From Sarocladium kiliense (taxonomy: Eukaryota; Ascomycota; Sordariomycetes; Hypocreales; Sarocladiaceae): 64,000 bases of DNA. The DNA is taken from the NCBI GenBank assembly GCA_030734395.1, contig JAUZTG010000044.1, positions 1,116,001 to 1,180,000 on the forward strand, in the 5' to 3' direction. The notes below the pieces were generated by a model. It saw nothing but the letters and a program-made list of their open reading frames with translations. It ran no database searches and was not told the origin of the DNA. Positions 22,322 through 36,300 of the stretch are shown here, one piece after another; within the stretch, counting starts at the first letter, position 1, and each line of letters opens with the position of its first letter. The position numbers and the translations under genes were made by a program.

Positions 22322-25128
22322 ATGGCTTCGTTTCTCGACACATTCCCTTTCGCCGTCTTTGTAGTCTCCGTTCTCTCCACCAAGTTGCTTCATCTGTTTT
22401 TACACGCAACTTCGATACCCTGGTTTAACTTCGCTCTCTACCTGCCGTCTTTCTTTGTTGCAGATGTCGTCTTTATATCACTTGCGAGAGTACTGTTGCG
22501 ACGGGAGCGCAGCATTCTCTCCACGGTCAGCTATGTCTTTGGCCTTGGCTTCACGTATGTCGATCGTCTTGCCTTTAGGCCCTTAGCAGTGCGGAAAACC
22601 ACTGACCTCTTTCTCAGCATCGTCACTCTGAGCGCAGCATCCTCACAGCTAGGTTTCTATATCGAAACTGGTGGCGAGATCGAGTGGGAGGATGCTGGTG
22701 CTTTCGCGGGGGACAAGGAAGGCATGAAGGTGTTGATGGACGGCGCCGGGAGTGTCGGGCTGTCTATGCTAGCCATCATCGTGGTCGCTTGGTGTCTCAA
22801 GCCCTTCCTCTACCGTCTTGTGGGAGAGTTCCTCGTGGCCTTTGGAAACTACGTTGTGTCAGGTAAAGCTTTCCCACTGTTACCGCAGTTCCCAACTGAC
22901 CCTTTGCTTTAGTATGGACATACATCAGGCGCAGCAACACATCACGAAGGAACTCGGATCTTGAAGAAGGCGATGATGCAAGCACAGAACACTCGTACGA
23001 CCGCGACTCTGATCTCGATGCTCACGAGGGGCAGCACTTCCTGGGACAGAATGGAGAGAAGCATTTCGAAGGACAAGCCAGCACCCCTAAGCCTCGTCGT
23101 GGACCCACGGTCACCGCGGTCGCTGCAGTGATGTACCTGTTCATCACCGCCTTCACACGCCCCGAGAAGCCTTACAACCACATGTCGACGACCCTCCCTT
23201 TGCCTTTACTGGATGCGTACCAGCCTGAAGTCGATCCTTGCGAAGAACAGATTCTGTTGTCACAGAATGAGTGGCCGCTGCCGAACTTGACTTCTAAGGC
23301 AATGTGGCAAAAGCCAAATGGTGACTTCAAGGGCTGGACACCTGGAGTTGTGTCGAAAGCGTCGAAGGCATATCAGGAATACTACCCAGATTGGCTCCCA
23401 GAACCTGCCCCGAAGGGCTTCTCTCGATGGGATCCGCAGGAATCGCAGCAAGACGACTTCGTCATCAAGCCAGGACAGGCCGAGAACAAGGAGGAATCTG
23501 CGGCAAGCACGAATGCCTGTGCCATCAATGTGACCGATGACAACTTCTACAACCCCGTTACCGATCCGCTGAAAATCACCAACCTCGACAGCGACATCCT
23601 CGGCCCGTTGCAGGATGTTCTGGAGGATGGCTCGGTCAAGATCAAACACGTCATGTTTATACTGATGGAAAGCATGCGCGAGGAACTGTTCCCGATTCAG
23701 CAAGGGTCCGATATTCATAAGGCCATCCTGGACACTCATGAAGACGAGGATCGGAAAGAGTTGATCAACTCGCGACTCGCACAGCTCACACCCAACGCCG
23801 AGAGACTTACCGGAAAGTCCGGAAACTTCGTTAACGCCTATGGCAACCCGTACGAACTAGTCAAATCGAAATGGGATGATAAAACGAAGGAGGGATATGG
23901 CGGTATCAACGTTGTCGGCGGTTTCACTGCCAGCAGTGTGTCGACCAAGAGTCTCGCTGCACAGCACTGTGGCGTTTGGCCGCTTCCCGTCGACAAATTC
24001 GAGGAAGCAGGATTGAACAGCTACCAGCCCTGCTTGCCTCAGATTCTCGACCTCTTCAACCAGCATAAGGACGAGAACGAAACGGGCGAGGACTTCCGTC
24101 AACAGGAATGGGTCCCAGCATTCTTCCAAGCTACCACTGATCACTACGATCGTCAGAATGTTTTCGACGAGCACATTGGTTTCAAGCACACGATTACGAA
24201 GACTGTGCTTGGAGGGAAGCGGTTGGGCGGTCCGATCAAAGAGATCAATTATTTCGGCTATCCCGAGACGGCACTGAAACCGTACGTCGAGGAGTATATC
24301 AACAAGACATTGTCCGAGAACAAGCGAATGTTTCTCTCGCATTTCACCAGCACCACTCACCACCCGTGGGGCGTGCCAGAGGACTTCGACACCGAGCGAT
24401 ACTTGAGCCTACATGATGGTCAATGGCACAAGGACATGAATAGCTACCTTAACACAGTTCGCTTTGTCGACTCGTGGCTTGGCGAGATGATGCAGATGCT
24501 CGACGACTACGGCATCGCCGACGAGACGCTTGTGGTGTTTGTGGGAGATCATGGCCAGGCTTTCAAGGAGGACACCAAGAAGTCAGGCACGTACGAGAAC
24601 GGCCACGTCAGCAACTTCCGAGTCCCAATCACGCTTCGTCATCCACAACTACCCAGGATCCAATACGAGGCCAACGCAACGTCCGTCTCGCTCCTCCCGA
24701 CGGTCCTTGACCTGCTTATCAACACTAAGTCTCTTAACGACCAGGACTTGAAGATTGCATCCGACATCGTCTATGACTACGAGGGCCAGTCCTTGATTCG
24801 TCCCTACAAAAGCCAGGAGAACGGAAGGCGGGCTTGGAACTTTGGACTTGTCAATTCAGGTGGCGGCATGCTCACCATCACATCCGCCGACGCTCCATGG
24901 AGGCTTGTAATGCCGCTCGGACTCGAGGTGCTGTATAGCCTTACCAACCTCAAGCACGATCCTCTTGAACTTCACCCAATTACGGACTGGACTCTTGAGA
25001 AACTTCTTGGCAAGGTGGAGACCAAGTTCGGAGCAGATGCTGCGATCTGGACGAAGGAGGCTGAGGCCGTCGCAAAATGGTGGATTCTGGAACGGAAGAG
25101 GTTATGGGGATACAACAAGAAGGGTTGA
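22322..25128 (+). CDS. Membrane sulfatase / LTA-synthase-like alkaline phosphatase superfamily protein
   Basis: Exons 22322-22862 and 22913-25128 give 918 residues. The N-terminal 180 residues hold several hydrophobic membrane segments (FAVFVVSVLSTKLLHLFL, FALYLPSFFVADVVFISLA, LSMLAIIVVAWCLKPFLY), then an acidic stretch and a further segment (VTAVAAVMYLFITAF). The C-terminal two thirds are a sulfatase-type domain: a first metal/core strand (HVMFILMESMREELFP), a Ser/Thr-rich probable nucleophile region (TASSVSTKSLAAQHC), HHPWG and the VFVGDHG metal motif. In the superfamily such proteins cleave or transfer phosphate, sulfate or phosphoglycerol groups; the fungal substrate is unknown. The ATG at 22322 was chosen because it opens directly into the first membrane segment. 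The next gene ends tail to tail about 280 bp away. Confidence 0.85.
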
Positions 25129-25409
25129 GCCATACCTTAGACAGCGGGCAAATATTTCTCTTTGTGTATTACTTCAAGGCTACGTCCCGGATGGGACTAT
25201 TTGTTAGATTGGGCATCTAGGCGTTTTCGGTTAACTTAGGGTTCGGCATTGGAATACCTCACGGTCTGGATATCGGGGTATGCGATTAAACAGCTCGGCA
25301 AAAGTGAAGTCACCAGCCATGTGAGGCTATACAGGCTTTGTCAAACAGCAGAGAGAAGAATTATACAGATTCGATTCATCTTACAGCGCCCTTCATGTAC
25401 CATCGTGAC

Positions 25410-26171
25410 TTACAAACTGCTCTGTACAGCCTTCCGCCCTTCGAGAATGAGCCAACCTGATGTTAGAGCATGAACCCATGCTCCGAACCCACCTTCGAGG
25501 AGTGTCTTTGGTTCGATCGGCTTCCTCCACATCCATGTCTCGTTGACGAACACGATTCGATCCTCAGCGCCGTCCGCGTCGGTTCCCTTTGCAGGTAGAA
25601 TCTCGGAGATAATGCGTCCTTGTGGTGCTGGTCCACGATAGCCCTGAGGCGGGTCCAAGGCGAGCTCGACACGCTCTGATCCCTCACTATGCCCTTCGCC
25701 AACATACGCAACAGTATAGGCTCCATTCACACGTTGACCGGGCTGAAATTCCAGAGACTTGATGTATTCTGGAGAGAAACTTCTTTTCGCGTCGGGGTTT
25801 TTGATAACGAGACCTAGCATGAAGGCCTGAGGGGTACGACTGAACGCATAATGGCAGCTCTGTATGTAGGATTGCAACAGATGCGATGGTTCATGATCCG
25901 ATGATCGAGATACCAGCTTGGTCAGGTTTGATACTGGAGTGCTGTGGGAGACGACGCGCTCATAATGAATGACCCACGCATCGGGGTCCGATGCGACATG
26001 GGCAGGAAGCGACTTTGGCACGATTGAGGTGGATGATGATGATGAGTAGCGGCCTTTGGACCGAGTTGTCTGCGATGCCACGCGACTGTGAAGACGATAG
26101 AGATAGAAGCCAGAGATGAGCACCGGCACAGTGGCCGCGATGGCTCCAGCGACGACTACGATCTTCGGCAT
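25410..26171 (-). CDS. Conserved membrane-anchored protein of unknown function
   Basis: An intron-less frame of 253 residues starting MPKIVVVAGAIAATVPV, with one membrane segment at residues about 3-25 followed by a basic, Ser-rich linker. The globular part has motifs that look conserved rather than random: DAWVIHYERVVSHSTPVSNL, YIQSCHYAFSRTPQAFML, GAYTVAYVGEG, and VNETWMWRKPIEPKTLLEG near the end, then a hydrophobic stretch (FGAWVHALTSGWLILEGRKA). I recognise the general shape of a fungal hypothetical protein but no named domain. It is convergent with the sulfatase-like gene. Confidence 0.7.
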   Translation of the reverse strand: MPKIVVVAGAIAATVPVLISGFYLYRLHSRVASQTTRSKGRYSSSSSTSIVPKSLPAHVASDPDAWVIHYERVVSHSTPVSNLTKLVSRSSDHEPSHLLQSYIQSCHYAFSRTPQAFMLGLVIKNPDAKRSFSPEYIKSLEFQPGQRVNGAYTVAYVGEGHSEGSERVELALDPPQGYRGPAPQGRIISEILPAKGTDADGAEDRIVFVNETWMWRKPIEPKTLLEGGFGAWVHALTSGWLILEGRKAVQSSL

Positions 26172-28757
26172 TCTGATTGATCTGATGGGGCGGCTCTAGC
26201 AGCCAGGAGACCTTCGAAAAATGCGCAGACGCTGCCAAGTGAGGTGCAGGAGTTGGGATGTGTATGCTTGGATAAAGGATAGAACTTGCGTCACAAACGG
26301 GGCTGCGTTAAGGTTATGGCCTGGTCTCGGGAAGCCCCGGGTTTGGATCGTTCCGTCTTACAGCCTGTCATTCCAGGCGTCGAAGACGATGGATCAGCTT
26401 CGATGCGCCCAAAGCCTTCACAACCGAACAAGTCTCACGGCTTCCTTGAAAATAAAGCGAGGCGTTTATATTCATGGGCTCAGGGCGATCTGGGTCAACT
26501 CGCGGCAGATGGCACAGGCTCGAACTCGCGGAGCGCGAACCAATCGTGCCCCAAAGCTGACATACAACGATTTCATGCAGGACATGCGACAACATATTTG
26601 CGTCAATGTCATGTGTTTTCATTGTGGCAACCATGTTTGTCATTGTTGGGTCTGATCCGATGCTAAAGATTGCTTGCTACCCGAAGGATGGTCTGCGATC
26701 GAACTCCACGACGAGTTGCATACGCCCATGTCGACAGCATCCACCACAGCGCTTGAACAACTAGAGACGAGGCGCGAGTATATAGTCGATCTGAATCCGG
26801 CACATATTCATATGAATCTTCGACAAGGCGCGGTTCGAATTGTCTTAAGCGGCTTGCAACCACCTAGAACCTGATGGAGATGACATCAACTGTTTTAGTA
26901 GCATGCGGCTTGACGTTTGCCATAACACTCGAAGGCTTCCTCGACCCGCAAATACCCACGAAAGACCTTGAATGTAAGTACCCAGGACACTCTCGCTGGA
27001 TATCTAGCATGGGCCATTAAACATGAGCGCATTATTCTAGAGATGACACATTGTGCTCGGCTGGGTGCATCGGCTTGCACCCTATGGGCCCATCGTGAGA
27101 GTCAACCTAGCCAGTTGGGCAAGGGGCAACAGAGCACGAGTCCCAGTTGTGCTCTCACCAAATGTTCGTGCGAAAGTTGGTAGTCAATTGTGGCTCGCGT
27201 ACCATATTGGTGATCGAGGCTCTTGGACGATCGTGGTGAAGTCCGTAACAGCCCGGAGATTTGCTTCCTTGTGATTATTAAGACCTCTGCTCATTCCATA
27301 CCTGGATTATTGGATCATGGTTGCATTGCCTCGCGTGAGACTCAGATGTATAACCACTTTGGATCTAGCGCTCGCCCAGAGAGGCTGAACTGGCGTGCAA
27401 GAGCTGGCCTGCTGCAAGATTTCGCAAATCGCAAGGCAAGCGAGTTATTATTTCTCTATTGAAGTATTACCAGATCAAGGAACTAATCTGTCTGTAGAGG
27501 ATCGGTGTTAGAAGCACGGCCATAATGTCCGAATGTCCGCCAAAATGATCTGCAAGCTGCAGTTAGTTATTAGGCGAAGACTTTGCAACCTTCGCGCGTG
27601 TTCGGCGAATGACTCAACGCCCCGCAGAGATGTCGCCCTCACTTAATCGTGCGACTGACTCAGCTTTTCGCCGCGTGTCGCAAGCCGGCGGAGAGAAGCA
27701 CCAGACCAGTGGACAAGCGCCACAACACAGCTATGTCTCTCTCTTTAGGCCGCGGAATCACTATTCAAAATGACAATGAGCCCGGAACGCGGCTAAACAG
27801 CGTGACAGGTTGGTGGAGAGACACAGCAACCTTGAATTCCGGATTTGTAATCGTCGTAACTCCTTTCACGATGGGCTGCTCAACATGAGGGGCAACGCCC
27901 AGAGATGATAGCGGGGACTGACCAGCTAGCCCTGTCTGCTTTGCATGCACGTCTTTACTTCATTTACTGAACCTTCTTTCAGTGGGAGCCTTGGGCTGTA
28001 TCCTGTACTCCCAACCTTCTCCGTCTTGAAGCGAATCATCGCATATAACCATGAGTCACTTGCGCTAGTGTCTATGCAACTTGTTTGTTCGGTGTGTATG
28101 CAACGCAACCCTACTGACAAGGTGCAAAACATCCAAGTCCCACGGAGGTAAGCACCTTGTGGGCTCGGGCAGTTGCTTAATAGAACGCTTAACCGCGTGG
28201 GTCCTGTTCCGCCTCCGCCTTGGCTGCTCGGCCACAGGCCGGTTGGTGTGAAGTAGTTCCCCTTTCGCTCAGGGAATCCCTTCACTAACTTTTTTTTTCC
28301 TATGTAATTCGGTCTTCGCGTTTCACGGTGGGGCAGCTGGGTCTCCTCGGCGCAAGGGTCTTTTTTGTTGTTTTGCTTGCTTTAATAAAGTATCCTTATC
28401 ACTGCTTCACTTCGCCAGACACCCCCAATCTGGCATTTCTGCCTTCACCGTCTTGCTCTTTTTTTGAGGTTGACTGGATGTTTCTTTCTTCTTGTTTCTT
28501 CTGATCGTAATCACGAACTCTCTTTTGTTCTTCTATCCACTTCCTTCGCTGTAGCGCAGATATCCGATTTCGGCTGTTCTTCATCCGCCGTGCTTCAGCA
28601 TATTTTCGGAGCACTCTCGCCACAGCAACTGAATCTGATCGAGACTTTTCCAACTTCTTGACCATAGCGGCGCTGAGCTGCAAGAGGAGGTTCCAAACCC
28701 TCGCTGATTGCGACAACCAGAGCTTCAGCAATCTCTCGCAACGTTAGGATCCCGACT
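26172..28757. other. Long intergenic region (2.6 kb), promoter of the PDR transporter
   Basis: No frame here looks coding; the longest, 144 codons at 26221-26655, lacks any domain. Before the ABC transporter start (28280-28750) there are T-rich and CT-rich runs of the kind common in promoters of highly expressed fungal genes. I did not find a pleiotropic-drug-response-type site by eye. Confidence 0.4.
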
Positions 28758-31700
28758 ATGGCGGACGCAGCTTTCGAAAAGGCGGAAGAGGCCACTGCCG
28801 CGGGTAGGCCAACCGGCCAAGCTACCGAGGTCGCAGGAGTCTCGCCGCAAATCGAGCACGACGACACTGAGCCTCGCGACGTTGAGCTCACTCGCGTCAA
28901 CTCTGGTGTTTCTATCGAGCAGGCCGAAGCTGACTTCCAGGAACTACAGCGGGAGTTCACTGGTGTCTCCCGCGCAAGCAGACGTGGGTCGAGGAAGCTA
29001 TCGCATGCCGATCTTGAGAAGGCGCGCGCTGTCAACTCTTCTTCAGATGAGGAGTCTATCTTCGATCTTGAGGCCGCTCTGAGAGGCGATGTCGATGCTG
29101 GCAGGGAGGTCGGTATTCGAGCGAAGCACATTGGTGCTTACTGGGATGGCCTCACTGTTAAGGGTATTGGCGGCATGACCAACTATGTCCAGACTTTCCC
29201 GAATGCCTTCATCAACTTCTTCGACGTCATCTCGCCCGTCATGCGCCTTCTGAAGCTCGGACCAAAGCCAGTCGAGGCAACTCTTCTCAACAACTTCCGT
29301 GGTGTGTGCAAGCCCGGTGAGATGGTCCTTGTGCTGGGCAAGCCTGGTTCCGGCTGCACGACGTTTCTGAAGACAATTACGAACCAGCGCTATGGATACA
29401 CGAGCGTGACCGGCGAGGTTCTGTACGGGCCATGGACCGCACAGGAGTTCAACACGTTCCGTGGCGAGGCTGTCTACAATGCCGAAGACGATGACCATCA
29501 TCCGACCCTGACCGTTGAGCAGACTCTGGGGTTCGCTCTCGATACCAAGATGCCTGCGAAGCGACCTGGCAACATGTCCAAGGCCAAGTTCAAGGAGCAC
29601 GTCATTACACTCCTGCTTAAGATGTTCAACATAGAACATACTCGCAAGACGGTTGTCGGCAACCACTTCGTTCGTGGTGTCTCTGGAGGCGAAAGAAAGC
29701 GTGTGTCCATCGCCGAGATGATGATTACCAACGCTTGCATTCTCTCCTGGGACAACAGCACACGTGGTCTCGATGCCAGTACCGCCCTGGACTTCGTCAA
29801 GTCCCTTCGTGTCCAGACCAACCTCTACCAGCTCACCACCTTTGTCTCGCTTTACCAGGCATCAGAGAACATCTACCGCCTCTTTGACAAGGTCATGGTC
29901 ATCGATGAAGGTCGCCAGGTCTACTTCGGTCCGGCGTCTGAGGCTCGTGCTTACTTCGAGGGACTCGGCTTTGCTCCTCGCCCCCGTCAGACAACTCCAG
30001 ACTATGTCACAGGCTGCACTGATGAGTTCGAGCGGCAATATGCTCCTGGCCGCTCTGCCGCCAACGCTCCACACAGCCCTGACACCTTGCTCGAGGCATT
30101 CCAAAAGTCCAACTACAACAAGCTTCTTGATAACGAGATGTCGCAGTACAAGGTCGCTCTCGAGGACGAGAAACATAAGCATGACGAGTTCCTGGCTGCC
30201 GTCAAGGAAAGCAAGAGAGGGTCTTCCAAGCGCTCTGTGTACCAAGTCGGCTTCCACCTGCAGGTTTGGGCTCTGATGAAGCGTCAGTTCACCCTCAAGA
30301 TCCAGGATCGCTTCAACCTCAGCTTGTCGTGGATCCGCAGCATCATCATCGCTATTGTCCTCGGTACCCTCTATCTTGATCTCGGTCAGACCTCTGCCAG
30401 CGCTTTCAGCAAGGGTGGTCTTCTCTTTGTCGCTCTCCTCTTCAACGCTTTCCAGGCCTTCTCTGAGCTGGCAGGTACTATGCTGGGTCGCTCCATTGTG
30501 AACAAGCACAAAGGATACGCGTTCCATCGACCGTCGGCCCTATGGATTGCACAGATCATCGTCGACCAGGCTTTCTCTGCGTCTGAAATCATGATCTTCT
30601 CGATCATCGTGTACTTCATGACGAACCTGGTTCGCGACGTTGGCGCCTTCTTCACCTTTTACCTCCTGATCCTCTGTGGCAACATCGCCATGACGCTCTT
30701 CTTCCGTATCATTGGTTGTGTGAGCCCTGACTTTGATTACGCCATCAAGTTCGCTGTCCTGGTCATCACCTTCTTCGTCACGACTTCCGGTTACATCATC
30801 CAGTATCAGGCTCAGCACGTGTGGCTGCGTTGGATCTTCTGGGTCAATCTTCTCGGTCTCACCTTTAGCTCCCTAATGCAGAACGAGTTCAGCCGTATCG
30901 ACCTTACCTGCACCGACGACTCTCTGATCCCCTCCGGACCAGGCTACGACGACATCAACCACCAAGTCTGCACTCTTCCCGGCTCGACAAGTGGTACAAC
31001 TTTCGTTGAGGGCTCCGCCTACATCGCGCAGGGCTTTTCTTACAACCCTGGCGAGCTTTGGCGCAACTGGGGTATCGTCATTGTCCTCATTGCTACCTTC
31101 CTTTTCCTGAACGTGGTTCTTGGGGAGGTTGTCAACTTCGGAATGGGCGGCAACTCCTTCAAGGTCTATGCTCGTCCCAACAAGGAGCGCAAGACACTCA
31201 ACGCTGAGCTTCTCGAGAAGCGCGACGCCAGGCGACAAGATCGATCAAACGAGGAGGGCTCGGAGGTCACCATCAAGTCTGAGAGTGTCCTCACCTGGGA
31301 GAACCTCAACTACGATGTGCCGGTCCCCGGTGGCACTCGTCGCCTTCTGAACAACATTTTCGGTTATGTCCGTCCTGGTGAGCTGACTGCTCTCATGGGC
31401 GCGTCTGGTGCCGGCAAGACCACTCTTCTTGACGTGCTTGCCTCTCGTAAGAACATTGGTGTTATCCACGGTGATGTTCTCGTTGATGGTGTCAAGCCCG
31501 GAAAGCAGTTCCAGCGTTCTACCTCATACGCTGAGCAGCTGGACGTCCATGAGCCTACCCAGACTGTGCGTGAAGCTCTCCGCTTCTCTGCCGATCTCCG
31601 CCAGCCCTACGAGACCCCTATTGCTGAGCGCCATGCCTATGTGGAGGAGATCATCTCGCTGCTCGAGATGGAGCTGATCGCCGACTGCATCATTGGTACC

Positions 31701-33232
31701 CCCGAAGCCGGTCTGACTGTCGAACAGCGCAAGCGTGTCACAATCGGTGTCGAGTTGGCTGCCAAGCCAGAGCTGCTTCTCTTCCTTGACGAGCCCACTT
31801 CCGGTCTCGACAGCCAGAGCGCCTTCAACATCGTCCGTTTCCTCAAGAAGCTCGCCGCCGCCGGCCAAGCTATTCTCTGCACCATCCACCAGCCTAACGC
31901 CGCCCTCTTCGAGAACTTTGACCGCCTCCTCCTTCTCCAGCGTGGTGGCGAGACAGTCTACTTCGGTGACATTGGCGAGGATGCTTGCATCCTTCGTGAT
32001 TATCTCAAGCGTTATGGTGCTGAAGCTGCGCCTACTGACAACGTAGCTGAGTTCATGCTTGAGGCTATTGGTGCTGGAAGCAGGCCGCGCATGGGTGATC
32101 GGGACTGGGCTGAGATCTGGACTGATAGTCCCGAGTTCGAACAGACCAAGCAGTTTATTACCAGGCTCAAGGAGGAGAGAGCTGCAGTTGGTCGTCAGTC
32201 TGATCACGCTCAAGAGAAGGAGTATGCTTCACCTATGAAGCACCAGATCAAGGTCGTCGTCGGTCGCATGCTCCGCTCATTCTGGCGCTCGCCCAACTAT
32301 CTTTTCACTCGTATCTTCAACCACTTCGCTGTCGCCTTCGTCACCGGTCTGACATATCTGAACCTCGATGACTCTCGCGCCAGTCTCCAGAACAAGGTCT
32401 TCGTCATGTTCCAAGTTACCGTCCTGCCGGCTCTCATCATCAGCCAAGTCGAGGTCATGTACCACATCAAGCGAGCGCTCTACTTCCGTGAGGCATCTTC
32501 GAAGATGTACGCTCCTTTCACCTTTGCTACCGCAATCACTCTTGCCGAGTTGCCATACTCCATTCTCTGCGCCGTGGTCTTCTTCCTGCCTCTTTACTAC
32601 ATCCCTGGTTTCCAAACGGACTCATCCCGTGCCGGATACCAATTCCTCATGGTTCTCATCACGGAGATCTTCTCCGTGTCCCTTGGCCAGGGTCTTGCAT
32701 CACTCACACCCTCTCCTCGCATCTCTGCGCAGTTCGATCCTTTCCTTATCATCATCTTCGCCCTTTTCTGCGGTGTGACCATTCCCTACCCCCAGATCCC
32801 TGAAGGCTACCGTGTCTGGCTGTATCAGCTTGACCCTTTCACTCGCCTCATTGGCGGTATGGTGACCACTGCTCTTCACCAGCTTCCTGTTATCTGCAAG
32901 CCCAGCGAGCTCAACCGATTCACTTCGCCAGATAACTCCACTTGTGGCGAGTACATGGAATCCTTCTTCGCCAATGGCGGTGCAGGCTACCTCGTCAGCA
33001 ATGATACCTCAGACTGCGAGTATTGTGCGTACAGAGTGGGCGATGAGTTCTACAACCACCTTAACATCTCATTCTCCAACAGGTGGAGGGATCTGGGTAT
33101 TTTCTTCTGCTTTGTCGTCAGCAACTTGACAATCCTGTTCCTGGCCGTAAGTGTCTCTTGTCCAATATTCTCCTGCCACAATCGCTAACTCTCGTGCTTC
33201 AGACTCGTTTCCTCAACTTCAACAGGCGATAG
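28758..33232 (+). CDS. PDR-type ABC multidrug transporter (ABCG full size)
   Basis: Exons 28758-33146 and 33203-33232 give 1472 residues in the order NBD1-TMD1-NBD2-TMD2. NBD1 has the Walker A of fungal PDR pumps with Cys in place of Lys (GKPGSGCTT, about residue 194), signature VSGGERKR (about 306) and a Walker B region LSWDNSTRGLDAS. NBD2 has a standard Walker A (GASGAGKTT, about 880), the degenerate signature TVEQRKR (about 984) and FLDEPTSGLDS. This asymmetric pair is diagnostic of the family. A tiny last exon codes only TRFLNFNRR. Such plasma-membrane pumps export azoles, toxins and the cell's own metabolites; substrates cannot be read from sequence. It is tail to tail, 163 bp away, with an MRP-type pump. 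Confidence 0.97.
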
Positions 33233-33395
33233 AGTAGACAAACTGAATTCATTCCCTTGCATGGTGCCGCGCGTTGGGGTACATACAAAAGCGTTGCTAG
33301 TTTCAATATCACTCTTAATATCACAATATGTAGATCATGCGAAATTGAGATAGATCCATTTGTGCATATTGTATACTTTTGCAGCTCTAATATCG

Positions 33396-36300
33396 TCACT
33401 CCCCAGCATCACTACTGCTGCTGCTAGATGCGTTGCCACGATTACTGATAGCCCATAAGTCTCCGAATCGACTTCCTGGACTCTTGATGAGCTGCTTCGG
33501 AGCTCCACTCTCAACCACGACTCCCTTGTCCAGAACCACGACTCGATCGAAGTAGTCCACGACCATCTGCAGCCTATGTGACACCATCACAATCGTGTAT
33601 GCCTCGAACTCTACCTTGATGATCTCCTGCATCTCCCTGTCGGTAGCCTTGTCTACATTGCTACTCACTTCATCCAGGAGCAGAATTCCTCCTTTCTTCT
33701 CGCTGCCCGAAGTCCTGTCGCGGACCCTCTTGCGAAGTATTGCCCTGCCGAGACTAAAGAGTTGCTTCTGACCAGCGCTCAAGTCGTCGGCGCTCATCCC
33801 GGCTTCCATGCCTCCACGATCATCCACGAAACCGGACAGTCGGATTGTCTCCATTACGGCCAAGCACTCCATCGGAGTTGCAGCTCCGTAAGGGTCGATA
33901 TTTTGTCGGATTGAGCTACCATCGGGCAGAAAGACAGCATCCTGAGGAATTATGATAATTCGTTCCCGTAGAACTCCTCGACGAATAGTGCGCAGCGACA
34001 GGCCGTCGATCTGGATGTTGTCCTGGCATGACGGAAGTGGTTCGAGGAGGCGCGCGAGTAGGAGGATCAGGGAGGATTTACCACTTCCCGTCCTGCCACA
34101 AAGCGCAACCTTCTCGCGAGCTTGGATAGAGATGCTGAGATTTCGAAGGACACAGTTTTCTTCCTTCGAGCTACCCTCATCCTCGGAGCGTTCCTCCACT
34201 CCCGTCTCAGGAGACCCGTAGCTTGCCGAGACATCTTGAATCTCAATGCGACCCTCTCCGGGCCAAGACAGCGGAGGTACAACATCTTCTCCAGGTTGAT
34301 CTTCGGGTTTGACGGTAGTACTGAAAGTGCGGAGGCGGTTAACAGCTCCAATGCAAGTCTCTAGCTGCGTGTAAGATCGAATGAGTTGGAAAAGCGTGGT
34401 ACCAAAGCCAAGGAGCGTCAAAAGACTGGCACCCGTAAGACCGGCACTGGCCCGCAACTGCGTGGCGAGCGCGAAAAGAATGACGGCCAGTGCAGCCACG
34501 AGGAGCTGCATGACCAGTGAAAGCCATTCTTGAATCATAGCCAGCAAGTAAGCTGGCCTCTGGGATGTGTCGAGAAGAAGATCGTTCTTTTGGATGAGTT
34601 GCTTCTGCCAGTCGTAGGCTCTTATGGTCGCAATTCCCTTCATCGTATCGATGAAATTGGTACTAAATACGTTAGCCAAGTCCATCTGAAGCCATACGTC
34701 CATGCCAGTTGAGATCATTCTGACTTACTACAAAGGACTCTTGGCCTCGAGATCCAACAGTCGAAGCTGTCTCGAGGTACGAAGATAGAAGTTCTGGATG
34801 AAGTACATAGCTACCATCACAAACGGGTATCCGATAGCCAGATATGGCGACGCAGCCGCGATCACGAATGCAGCACCAACAGCCTCTGGCAGGTTGAGGA
34901 AGAAGTTTGTCATGGCCATGAGAAGCGCGCCATCAATCAATGTCATGTCTTGTGAGAACAGGTTCGTCACCGTTCCAGTATCAGTCGAAGTGAAGAAACT
35001 CAGGGGTGCAGTAGCGACGGTCTTGATAGCGGCGTAGTGCAGCTTGCTCCCCGCGAAGGTGATCATGACGATCATGACCATGATCAATGTCAATGAGGTG
35101 AGGGCAATATCTATGACTTTAAGAGCACCTAGAACGCCGATGTAAAATCCATTGCCTTTGTCGAAGGTGTTCTGCGACCAGAAATTGAGCCAGACTGTGG
35201 AAAAGGCCTCAAGAAATCCGTGGGAAAGGGCACCGACGACGAGCCCGACCGTAGCCAGAGGATGAACATTCCGGAACCAGTAGCCGTACACAGACCAATC
35301 GCCTCTCTGTCTAGACTTGTCTTCGAGCTGAAGTCTTGCCTGCTCGTGCTTCCGTGTTTGCTCGGTTGCTGGCTTCGAAGATCTGACTCTGTCGTCATCT
35401 GACGATTGTGCCTTCTGAACACCGAGACTTTGTATGTAGCTCTGGTTGCTCGCCAGATCGACAAATGATCCTTGTTCAACAACTGTGCCATCTGCACCAA
35501 AAGCGACGATATGATCTGCCTCAGGAAGATGCCCAATGGAGTGTGTACAGACGATGGATGTGGCTCCTCTTTTCTTGAGCAGGCCCTCTGTTCCGAAGAC
35601 GCGCCTGAAAAGTTCTGCATCTGTGTCGCTGTCTAAACCGCTGAGGACATCGTCGAAGATCAGAACGCTGGCACCGGAGTACAGAGCTCGGGCAACAGAC
35701 ACGCGTTGCCTCTGTCCGCCGCTGAGCATGATCCCATCGCTCCCAACTTTCGTGTCGCTCCCCTGTGGAAGGACTCCGATGTCGATGTCAAGCAGGGTGG
35801 CATCTACTACCTCGTCAAACCGCTGTTGATTGAAGTCGCATTGTCCAATGATGTTCTCCTTCAAACTCGCGTTGTATAGGAAGGCAACCTGCTCACAGTA
35901 CGCAATGCTTTGCCGACCAAAATTGACAGATAAGGTGCCGGAGAAGAAGGGAATTTCCCCAAGTAGGACTTTACAGAAGGTGGACTTGCCACAAGCAACC
36001 GGCCCGACAATCAAGGTAAGCCCAGATGCTGGGATGTCAATACTGACATTCTTCAATGTCAAAGAGTCTGGGGACCACCCTGCGCTTCCGTTCTGCAGAC
36101 TAAAGGCGTTTTGACCTAGTCGTGGGGACAGAGACAGGCCCTTCTCATCAGTCTTTTCGTGTACATCCCTAAATTCGCGGTAGTCGACTCTCGGCTCGCT
36201 GATGAGGAACTTCTGGATGCGCTGAAGGCAAGCCAAAGCTGCTATCACATTTGGGTAGACCTGGAACATTATGATCAAGGGATCGGTAACGAGCAAAATG

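Noticed and set aside
26584..26655. A Cys/His-rich stretch looking like a small zinc motif (CFHCGNHVCHCW)
   Set aside because: It stands at the end of a featureless ORF in intergenic DNA and does not match a known zinc-finger spacing; likely chance.
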